Source: Chromera velia (Eukaryota > Sar > Chromeraceae). Taken from it: 33,649 bases of DNA. The notes under the pieces are model-generated. The model saw only the letters and a program-made list of their open reading frames with translations, had not been told where the DNA came from and searched no databases. Shown piece after piece: positions 9,889 through 33,649 of the stretch (position 1 is its first letter; every line of letters starts with the position of its first letter). Position numbers and translations under genes: made by a program. The stretch covers positions 1-33,649 of the forward strand of contig JAHBMJ010002686.1 of NCBI GenBank assembly GCA_018398765.1, read 5' to 3'.

Positions 9889-10209
9889 TTACTTGACACC
9901 CGCTGACAGAAAAGCAACCACCCTCTGCACAATATGAGTCACCTCGCCGGAGTCAAGCTCTGCACTGAGGAAGTCTGCGGGGAGGTGCGACTTGCCTTCA
10001 ACCCACAGTACGCAAGTTGCTTCACTCAGACTTCTGGCGAACAGCCTGTCTTGAGGATCTCCTTGCAGAAGCACTCCCTTGCCCTCAATACCACAGTCCG
10101 CACGTCTGCAGCGGAACGAAGGCAGCTGCTCCTGATAGTTGCAATCAAGCTCATGATCTTCGGCATTGCAAGAAGGCATCGGGCAGGCAGTCGAGTGCAC
10201 CTCGACCAT
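9889..10209 (-). CDS. Small ORF of unknown function or 3' exon
   Basis: A 106-residue frame starting at an ATG and rich in cysteine in its first half (CPMPSC, LDCNY, FRCRRADC). I do not recognise the family. It starts 24 bases after the TAG at 10233 that ends the neighbouring minus-strand gene model, in a different frame. It could be a separate small gene, the true last exon of that gene reached by a splice I cannot place, or non-coding sequence. No signal peptide or membrane segment is seen. Confidence 0.3.
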   Translation of the reverse strand: MVEVHSTACPMPSCNAEDHELDCNYQEQLPSFRCRRADCGIEGKGVLLQGDPQDRLFARSLSEATCVLWVEGKSHLPADFLSAELDSGEVTHIVQRVVAFLSAGVK

Positions 10210-10232
10210 GAGGGCCCCTGAGGATTGTCTTC

Positions 10233-12031
10233 CTAGAGAGGTTGAGGAAACATTGGCAGGGGATTCTCCTGGTGGTCGGTCTCTTGGAAATGCTCATGCT
10301 CGTCTTCGTTTTCCTGGCCCTGCTCTTCGTGGCCCCAAATGTCGATGTTGGCCACCTGCGCAAATATCAAGAATTTGTTCAGAGGGGAGCAGAGGAAAAG
10401 GGATCCAAACAAACTTGAAAAATGTCATTGACATTCAATGTGACCTTTGCCAGTTTCTTCAGATCCAGGGTAGAGGCCTTCTTCAGAGGAAGCAGCTTTG
10501 TCACCTTTTTCCGAGCTGTAAACGCCTTGTCCCTCAGTCTGCTGGATAGTAGAGACTTCAGAGTGCCCCGCCGTTGTCCAAGCTCCCGATTGATGTCTTC
10601 GGCGGACAAAGACACATCGGAACTCGACTCTCCTGACTCTGAAGGCTCATTTTCCTGTGGATCAGCGCGTGACAGGACTACCGCAGCGGCTGCTGTCATC
10701 TGTGCGGAGCTGTCACACTGTTGGAACGGGTCCTTGATGAAGACTTGTTTTGGTTTGACTAGAGAGGAAGGTCCTCTGCTCGACAACAATGCAGCTCTCT
10801 GCCCGTGGAGGACGTTGAGGGTTGGGACTGGAATTCGAGCCACATCCAACAAGGGTACTTCACTGAGGACCTCTGGAGGGATCCAGGGGAGGCCACATCC
10901 CCCAGCTTGCCTGCATTGATTCCATTGAAAGAGCACATCGCTGAGACTAAAAAGAGCGCACAAAAGAAGAAAGGAATTCCAACGGGGCGGCCAATGACCT
11001 CTCGACTTTCCCCTCTAGTCGCTTTAAAATAGAAGAGGGGATTTGAGACGCCTTTGAAGTCGAAATGAACAGAGAGATTGTTGACCCGTCAGATGGAGGG
11101 TCGAGTCTATCCTTCCAATGCATCAGCCAATCCCACTCCCCTCTACGATGTCTGCTGAAGGCCTTCATGTCGATTTCGAGCTTTACGCCTGGCGTGTTGA
11201 TTGGCCAGATAGTGCTCACTGCGGTCTATGGGAAGTGGGCACGTCCAACTTCATGCAAAGACGCCCGACGCTTGACCTGAAGGCTGAAGGTAGAGAAGAG
11301 GTAGAATCATCAAAGTGCCAGCGAGTGTTGGAAAGTGAGAGAGAGCACAGCTTTCAGATAGTTTGATGGAAGCTGACCTCGTAAGTGAAGGCAAAACTCT
11401 GAAGGTCTGCCTCGAAGCGACACTCGGTGTGGAAAGGTGCGGCATGACCGTCTGAGGATACGAGAACTGAAACTCCGGCCTCAGACAGCCACTTCTGTTT
11501 GACTCCAGTCTGCTGTGAAAAGAACACCCTTAGCGGCTCTTTGTCCACCTCCGTCTGCTGCAGAAACGAAAGCATGGAACGCGATGTAAAAGGTTCGTTC
11601 GAAGGAAGCTTAAGTCATTTGTTTTGAAAGGACAGCACCTCAAGCCTTGCGTCTCACTTGTGCAATGTTCCCCGACGTTCCTGTCCCAAGATTGCATCCA
11701 GGCACTCCGTGAAAGGGTGACTAGCTATTTCGCTGAAAGGGAACGACTGAACGAAGCTAGAAAGCAGCCTGTAAGCATTGTGGTGAAATGTTGCGTGGCT
11801 TGAAAGCTCCAGCTCATCAGACAATTCAAGAATGGCGCCGTCATCGTCAAAAAGGACGTATTCATTAGCTTCAGAATTTTTTCTCCGCTCTCGATTCAGG
11901 ATTTCTCGCTGAGTGTCTTCCTTGCCGAAGAGCTGGAGGCGATCAGGAGCCTCAAGGAATTCAAGCAGCTTCACTGTGAACTCCCAATGAAGGTTTCCAA
12001 TCACCAGCAGAGCTTGAAGGTCGGCTTCACT
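10233..12031 (-). CDS. Unrecognised multi-exon gene (5' end unresolved)
   Basis: Candidate exons on the minus strand are 12031-11658, 11557-11378, 11225-10999, 10946-10445 and 10355-10233 (stop TAG). The last three junctions keep frame: GAG|gtcagc to tag|ACC, AG|gtcatt to ttag|T, and AAG|gtcaca to gcag|GTG. The introns are short (152, 52 and 89 nt). The first junction (11658 to 11557) does not keep frame with visible sites, so an exon is missing or the locus is damaged. No start codon was found. Recognisable features are a segment GEWDWLMHWKDRL, a Ser/Glu-rich region (QENEPSESGESSSDVS), a basic segment (RDKAFTARKKVTKLLPLKK) and a Glu/His/Gln-rich C-terminus (GHEEQGQENEDEHEHF). I do not recognise the family. 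Confidence 0.45.
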
Positions 12032-12911
12032 CTATATAGCTTCTCGTCAGGCTTCGCAGGAGATTTTTAAATGCAACACTGTGATACACGCACCTCGTTC
12101 CACATGTTGTTTTAGACACAGAGTTTTGACGCACCCCTATTATAATTGATAGGCGTGCGGGATACTGCATGGAGCCCCCCAGGCCGCTTACGCCATGCAA
12201 CAGGCGCGATGCCTGGGATTGGAGGCCCCATATGGACACTACATGATGGAGAAAATCTATCTGAGTCGCGGTTTAGAACCATTCTTCAAGGCCGGCTCAT
12301 AAGCACGCAATGACTTAATCTTCGGGCACGAAATTGACATTAATCGTACACCATAGCATAGAATGTATAGCTCAGGTTTCTCCGGTGGAGGAATTCTTTA
12401 AATTTTTTATGGGAATTATGTTCTGTCAGGATACCCTAGAAATAAGAAAAACACTATGATCGACTATTTTACTTACACTTCTATCAAATTTTACATCAGA
12501 AAACCTTCTTTTCTATAGCTTAATTGTTCAATGTTTATTCAAATAGGTTCAATTAGAATTTAAATCATGTATTGGATTACAAATCTATCAAAATTTAGAT
12601 CTATATAGATCTAAATATATAAACATTATACTCAATTTAATTCAACTCAAATTTAACTGCTAGTTAAATCAAAATTCCTAGAAGTTCAAGTCCAAAATAG
12701 TCCAAAATCAGTAAATCAATCAATCAAATTCCATAAAATTCTTTGAAATTCATGCAAAAACTTCATGAAACCTTCTAAAGTTCTGTCATAAAATCCGGTA
12801 CAACCTAGTACAACCCCAACCAGTAGCTGTCTGCAGTAGTCTGCAGAGTACACTGCAACTTCCATATCATGATAATTGCGCAGAGGGTAAGGACATCGAT
12901 GGACCAAGGTG
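12032..12911. other. AT-rich spacer without a gene
   Basis: A CTATATAG palindrome at 12032-12039 directly adjoins the first candidate exon of the gene to the left; it could be a TATA-like element or the end of an intron. Then come about 700 bp of AT-rich sequence, including AAATTCC-type motifs near 12720-12760 that resemble the array at 9388. No open frame looks coding. Confidence 0.5.
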
Positions 12912-27490
<14,579 letters not shown>

Positions 27491-28970
27491 TCGAGCAAAG
27501 TGGGGAGTCACAGTGAGATAATGACTGAGCGTGCTTTTGCTCAACTGTCATTGCGCCTAGCATTGCGCAGTGCATGATGGAGATGATCGGCTGCGATCAA
27601 TTTTGTGGTACTACTGAGCTGGTGGTGGTCTTTCAGCCCCTTGCGCAGTGGGTAGACAGTCACCATGATCGCATTGGTACACGGTACGCCCAGGAAGGCT
27701 TATCATGAAGGCAGGAGTGTAAAAATAATTCAATGGCACGTTCAATGCAACTTGAACGCAAGCAGGCACCCGTGTTCTGATTGCAGTACAACTTTTTATC
27801 ACATACAACTAATTAATATAATAATATAATGCATAGACAAACTTTTTAGACATAAAATTTTCTGGAAATTTTCGCTACAGAAATTTTGTTTCAAAGTATT
27901 AATTTCTCCGGTTGTACTGGGGGTTATACTATAGTATGGACTCAGATTTTTTTAATATTTCAAGTAAGTCTTTCAAATGTTGCTCATATACTGTGATGAA
28001 ACTATTGTTAGAAGCTTGGTTACAAGCTATAAGTCTATTAAAGACATGCAGTGATTTTTTAAAAATTAATGTGGAAAGGTTTTTTTTTTTTAAATTATGA
28101 TTGTTATAATTGAAGCTCAATTGAAGCTTTAATAGACAGTGTCTAAAAAACTAAGATTTATTTATGTTCCATGTTATAGGTCCGGACGGCCGTTGAGTAA
28201 GTTGTAGTCTAGGTTGTCATTACTTTGTTTGAGATCTGTGTTCACTGATTTTATACAAAATCCTAGAGAAGATCACTAATAGCAAAATCAAGACTAAATT
28301 GATTAATTGATTGTTCATGTATATTTGTATCAATTGTATATCCATCTTTGTATTCACTGTGCGCACAGTATTTATAGCAAGATTCATACAGAGATTACCG
28401 ATTTTTCCCTTGCGTAACTAGTTGTGTAATGCTGGAAGTATCTGATCATAGGAATAAAGAGCAATGCCAATGACTCACTGGCATCATCATTATGATAGTC
28501 ATACTCACAGTCATGAAAGCGTGGCACTTGCCTGTGCACTAGCCCGCAACGGGAATGCTAGCCGGAATGCAGTGCTTAACTATTCGTAATAGAAGTGTTT
28601 GTAGGACTGATAAGGACGTCGATCAGAAACACGCCGGCTGCTTGCTCGCTTGAATGGGCCACTCCTAAAGACTGCAGGCATACGGGAAGACAGAAGCACT
28701 TCAACTAGAGGCAGTCAAACTGGCAGTCAAACAACACATGAGGCAAAGTTGATCGTTTCAATCGGCCTAAAGCTGAACGGGCGTACGGCTTTTTTCGTGA
28801 CAACACCCCAACAGAGTCCTAAATGAAAAAGCCGAATGCACAAAGTGTTTCCGTTTCTGAAATTCATCTCCGAAGAAAACATGTCGCATACTTGACTGAC
28901 GGGCACATTGACTTCAGTGACTTGTGGTTTTAGATTGACTGATTGGCTGTTACACCGCTGACAGCACCCT
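27491..28970. other. Spacer between two convergent genes, AT-rich in the middle
   Basis: ISWI (+) and the next gene (-) converge here. From about 27790 to 28500 the sequence is strongly AT-rich. I see no coding frame, tRNA or rRNA. On the minus strand an open stretch of about 70 codons near 28950-28730 could be 3' UTR or an alternative last exon of the right-hand gene. Confidence 0.5.
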
Positions 28971-29262
28971 TCAGAAAAGCTGAGTGGACTTGCATTATCC
29001 GTGTATAAAAAAAAGAGTTGCCATGCAATTTACTGAAAGACCGACGTACCGCCATTGTTGCAGAGACCTCCACGTGATCAAAACCCGTTTTTGCGTTTGC
29101 CTTTCCGTCCGGCGTCGTGCACCCATCGACGTGAAAAATCCCCCCTCCCTCCAGAGCCCCCGAGGCCCACCGAGCTGCAGGGAGTCCCCCCTCTACCTCC
29201 GAGTCGTCTCCTCGAAGGCCCATGGCAGAGAGTTGACCTGCAGGTACATACACACACACACA

Positions 29263-29335
<73 letters not shown>

Positions 29336-32300
29336 GGAGAAACAGTGGCGCGCTTTTGTAAGCACTGCTGGGGCCCATTGATTGAGAGCGAAAAGCCGGC
29401 CTTCGGGAATGACTAATCGGGCAGTAGATCTGGTATTTTTCTCGCTCTCTCCGCTTGCCTATCTGCCTATCAGTCTCTCTGTCCGTCCGTCCGTCTGTCT
29501 GTGTGTCTGTCTGTCTGTCCGTCTGTCTGCCTGTCTGTTCTCCCCTCCTGTGCATGTATGTGTACATCTATTTACAAATGTGTGTGTCTGTATGCGTGTG
29601 TACGCAGTCTTTCCAGTTTTCTTTCTTGGTCTCTAATTAAAAAGGAAGACTCACCTGAGGAGTCCTGGAAATCCTCTCTCGTGATTGCCTTCTGGGGACC
29701 CGAATGCCTCGAGAGACCCACAGCATGGGCAGTCGCTCCTCTCAACAGACACTTCAGCGCTGTGGGCTCAAAACACGAAGTCCAGTTTTCAGAAGGCAAA
29801 GAGGGGGAAGAGGAGGAGGAGGACGAAGGAGGGCCCGACAGTCCCAGTTGGAGACACAGAAATGCCCTTGCAAGACAAGCATTCTCCAGACGATTGAACG
29901 TCAACCCGCCAACCCTTCCTGTCCCTGACTGTCCTCCCGGTCCACCTGCGTTTGTTTGTCTCCGTCTCCATCCCTCTCCACTCGCTTCACGCGCAAGACC
30001 TCCCAACCGACCGACCCTGTGGTAGTAGACACGTGGCACAAACATGAGCGTACACGAAGGATGCACTCAATTCTGACAAGTACCCCCTCCACAAAAAAAG
30101 AATCAAAGAAGACTGGAGGGACTGTGTGAAAACTCATCCCGCCCACCGACAAGGAAATAAAGAGACTCAGAAAACCACTGCGGAACAGTGAAAGAGATTC
30201 ACAAAGTAAAAGAGGATCTGCGCAAGAAAAGAAGAAACAAGGCTCGCCGGAAAACAGCATGGGAGGCTGACCTGCGAAGAGACCTAAAACCAATTAATGA
30301 ACAGAACAAAGGACCGACCGACCAATTGAGTGCCGACGCCAGACACCTGGAGTCACCCCACAGAGCTGCTAGACAGGCGGAGTCCCGGAGAACCCTCTTG
30401 AACCCACTCTCCCACTCTCGTCGTCTCTCTGCAGCTAGACCGACAAGCTCCCTCTCCCTCACCGCACCTTCCTTTCTCTCTGCTACCGCCTCCTCAAACC
30501 TCTCTTGTGCCTCTGCATGGTCAAGCAACTCTCGCACTCTCTGCAAATGCTTCATCGTATGTCTTGATTCAATCTGACGGGTACTTTCTTTCCCAACAAT
30601 CCGCTGGCCCTCCTCGGGATCTATGCTCAGCTCTGCACAACTATCCAAAAAGCGGCAGTAGTTGTTCAACACAGAGTAAATGTCTGCATCCACTTCCAGT
30701 CTCCGAACGGCAGAGGCTTTGTGAATCGAACGCCTCGCGACTGCTGTCGTCGGCCTCCCCTCCATTCCATTTGGATTATGTGATCCCGGCAACTCATCAC
30801 TCTCTCTTGCTTGCAGCTGAGCAAGCGCGGCTGTCGCGTCCACATCATGGAGACGCCTGGCGGTTGTCCGCACGAGACTCGGCGGAGGAACCTCGGAGTG
30901 GGTCCTGTAGGCCTGGAGAATTCGGACGAGCTCGATGGTACTGAAGAGGAGAGGCCTCCTGCCCTGCCCCTGTCCGCATATGTCGCTCCCATTCGACTCA
31001 AGGAGACGGGAGAGAACAGAAGAGAGACGCCCTCCGAGATCCCTCCAGAGACCCGAGGAGGTCTCATGAGCGGCAATGGCAGAGAACGCACCCACAAGAT
31101 GCTCGCCTGCATCCAGCAACGGCAAAAAAAAGATGCAAAAGAGCACAGCGACAAAGTTATTCACAAACTGCCCTACACGGTCTGGCTGCTTCCTTGAGAT
31201 TGAAGAGACGTGAAAGGTACAGGAAAGAGAAAGAAGCGAAGAAAGGGCGTGCCATTTGAGAAAAGCAAAACCGACGAGGCCTAGCTGTCACGTGTGAGAG
31301 GTCGGCTTAAGCGTTCTTGCACCCACCCTTCGAACCCCACCCCGTCCAGTCAGTCATTGCAGAACAAAGACGCAACTTTGTTCGATCTTCAATTGAAAGA
31401 GAAACCGGGTTGACTATTTTGACTTCTCCCGGATGTTCGGAGAGAGAAATCACGGAGGGAGGCAATTAAGGAAGGAAGAAAGGAAGAAAAAAAGGATGGA
31501 TGACTAACCAGACATCCCCCCTCTGTTTCCACCGCCCTTCCAGCTCTCCATCACTCCCACAGCCTCGCTTCCTCCATTCCATTCACGCCCGCTCCCCCTC
31601 TCCTTCCCCCCCTCTCCCTCTCTCCCGCCTCTCTCATCCAATTCGAGCAGCGTCTCAACAGCCTCTCTAAGCAGGGATGCAGAAAACAGAGAGGAGGCTC
31701 GCCCTGTCGCCAGAAGAAGTGCACTCTGCAGGCAGAGAAGCAGAAAAACAAAGAGAGAGACAAGAGGACGAAAAGACCATGCCAGATCAAAGGCATTTCT
31801 GCAGGCCTCTCCCGCACCAACTCGCACAAATTCCAGTCCAGTCAACAAAAACGGATGGAGGAGATTCACATCAGCTTTCCTGTTGCCTGACGGGAAAAGA
31901 GACCGGGCGGCCAGAAACCAACCGGTACCACCAAAGACTTCACATGGATTCAGAAATACAACCACAGGGCCCGAACGGAATGAATCCAACTTGGACATAG
32001 AAAGAAAGAATGATACGCAACCACAAGTCAAAAATGGTTTGTTTAAGTTCAAGCATTGACGTCAATTCCCACCAGTGCCTCTTTGTACATTCCAGGCCCC
32101 CTCAGCTGTCCCTCAAGTCCCTTGCCGATCTGCAGAAGGAAGGGAAGTGTAGAACAAGGGGAAAGCTTCGTCCCGTGAGAGTGGAACGCAAGAAAAGACC
32201 GATGGGCAGACAGGGGGACAGAGGCCGAAGGGCGAGAAAGTCTGGCTGAAAACAGATCAGTCGATGTGGTTGGTTTGAATGAACAAATAAATGAATGGAC

Positions 32301-33649
32301 ATGGCACAAGTAAAGAGAGAAAAAAGAGAGAAAGAAAGAAACGAACAAACGAACGAGAGAAGGAATGAATGAAGGAAAGTAGGAAAGAAGAAAGGGGAAA
32401 TGCGGCAATAAACGAACACGATAAAGACATCCAACAGATGCCAACCTTTCGGAGTGCTGCCCCTGCGTCTTTCAACATTTGTTGTCTCATCAAAGAAACC
32501 GAACGGTCTCTCTCTCTCCCCAAACCCTTCACCCCCAATGCCACCAACTCGCTTTGCCCCTTCAGGGCCACACTGAATGCCTTCAACGTAAAACACACGC
32601 TCTCATAATTAAAGTTCCCTCTCTCCATCTCTTCAGTACACAGAACAGCAAGACGAGAGAATAGAGACAACGCAGTCGCATCACTAGTCTTCCAGCATGC
32701 CATTGCATACGCGTCTGTGAGACTCTTCAAGATTAGAGCAAACGGCGAAATCTCTGTTTTTCTTCTGCCCCCCCCTCCCTCTTCTGCCTCCTCCATACCC
32801 CCCCCCTCCTCATCTTCCCATCTCCCTCCCTCTGCCGTCCTCGAATTACTCCGCCCTCTCGAGAGAGGTCCAGCGGAGGGCGAAGCTAGCTGGAGCGCCT
32901 CCAGCACTGAGGGGGCGAAGTGCTCAAACGTGGACGGCCTCTGGTGCCCTGTCCGTGCAAGGCCGAGGAGCAGCACGGAGAGGCCGTGCAGTCCGAGAGC
33001 CTCAGTGGCTAACGCCTTCCGTGGCGGTCCGCTCCTCCTTCCCCCTCCCTCTTCGGGTACCTTTTCTTCCCCCCAAACCCCCACTTCTCCCACACCGACT
33101 GCAGTCACTGAGTGCGATTGAAGGGAATCGAAAGGTGACGTGCTGCTGCTACTACTAGCAGGGTTCAAAAAAGCGTCAGAGGAAAAACCAGACGAATCAG
33201 ACACAACCCCGCCCCCCCACTCCTCAGGCAGTCCAACCTCTTGGGGTGCCGAATCTCGTCCCCCCATCTTCCTCACCGCAGCCGCAGCTACGGCGTCCAC
33301 AAGAGCGAGCCGGTCTGGGGGGCTGAGCATGCGGGAGAGGAATCTGCTGCGGAAGAGATTGATAGGAATTAGGGAGAGGACAGGAGGGGGGATGGAGTCT
33401 GCGCCCTCTCTGATTCTCCTGCAAAGGAAAGAGACCAGGGCATTCAACGGCGCTGTGTCTTCCCTTGCCCCTCCTCTCCTCGCATGAGAGATCCCCCCAA
33501 CAAAAGCCCCGTCTCCTTCTTCAAGAGACGGCGAATGACGGTGCTCCCGTGCTCCCAGCCGCTCAGAGAGGACACGAGCATTTTCGGGTGAGAGACGCGA
33601 AAGTGCGCAGAACGTCTGACCCAGAAGATACACCGATTTGTCTTTCTCA
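28971..33649 (-). CDS. Helical-repeat protein gene (FASTK/RAP-like), 5' end outside window
   Basis: Exons on the minus strand: beyond 33649-32446, 32129-32073, 31725-31509, 31106-30272, 30016-29655 and 29237-29050, then a short last exon probably ending at the TGA at 28971-28973. The five resolved junctions keep phase with GT..AG borders. The reading frame is open to the right edge, so the N-terminus is missing. Segments such as VYLLGQTFCALSRLSPENARVLSERL-type and LSVLLLGLARTGHQRPSTFE-type helices, LTDAYAMACWKTSD and LVRILQAYRTH resemble the helical repeats of FASTK/RAP and octotricopeptide organelle RNA-binding proteins. I found no RAP domain. Low-complexity Gly/Glu/Ser stretches separate the helices, and a Glu/Arg-rich coiled-coil-like stretch (EAQERFEEAVAERK) lies in exon 4. 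Role in organelle RNA metabolism is only a suggestion. Confidence 0.65.
29250..29336. repeat. (CA)n(GA)n compound repeat beside a minus-strand acceptor
   Basis: On the coding strand of the right-hand gene this is (TC)n then (TG)n leading into TACCTGCAG, the acceptor of the exon starting at 29237. Confidence 0.9.
29478..29540. repeat. (GTCT/GTCC)n tetranucleotide repeat
   Basis: Imperfect GTCC, GTCT and GCCT units in the same intron (29238-29654) of the right-hand gene. No coding value. Confidence 0.85.

Noticed and set aside
10999-11225. Resemblance of GEWDWLMHW...ISLF to the N-terminal part of ER glucosidase I (GH63)
   Set aside because: Only a few residues agree and neither flanking exon supports it.
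11118-11366. Plus-strand frame of 82 residues
   Set aside because: Overlaps a minus-strand exon with phase-consistent borders; no family resemblance of its own.
29050-29237. A RAP domain at the C-terminus of the right-hand gene (GIFHVDG)
   Set aside because: Only the short hydrophobic-Val-Asp-Gly pattern agrees; the rest of the domain is not seen.

Overview
The window looks like nuclear DNA of an intron-rich protist. Genes of moderate to high GC alternate with AT-rich spacers, most genes carry many spliceosomal introns, and simple repeats are abundant. An organelle-type ribosome recycling factor, an ISWI remodeler, a secreted copper-only superoxide dismutase and an FASTK/RAP-like helical protein together fit a complex alga or alveolate; a chromerid such as Chromera velia is my best guess. 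That is inference: nothing in the window names the species.

Layout. 1-894 is a simple repeat plus sequence without a supportable gene. 900-6918 is a complete but dead Ty3/gypsy retrotransposon, with about 306-bp TG...CA LTRs, a 5-bp T-tract target duplication, a tRNA primer site, and gag-protease-RT-RNaseH-integrase remains broken by about twelve stops and one frameshift. 7597-8286 (+) is an intronless secreted Cu-only superoxide dismutase gene. 9889-12031 (-) holds an unrecognised multi-exon gene and a small ORF. 12912-17046 (-) is a seven-exon ribosome recycling factor gene with an N-terminal targeting-like extension. 17047-17856 is an 810-bp divergent promoter region. 17857-27490 (+) is a fifteen-exon ISWI-type chromatin remodeler. 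28971-33649 (-) is the 3' part of a helical-repeat gene that runs off the right edge.

I joined exons by hand, requiring GT..AG borders, conserved reading phase and family alignment. ISWI (14 introns) and the recycling factor (6 introns) keep frame throughout. The set shows two unusual signals. About half of the donors have C at intron position +3 (GTCAG type), and most acceptors end in TGCAG. Several acceptors are the direct end of a microsatellite such as (TG)n, (TGCC)n, (TTC)n or (TTTC)n. These splicing features are the most interesting observation here. The genes do not form a functional pathway; ISWI and the recycling factor share only a promoter region.
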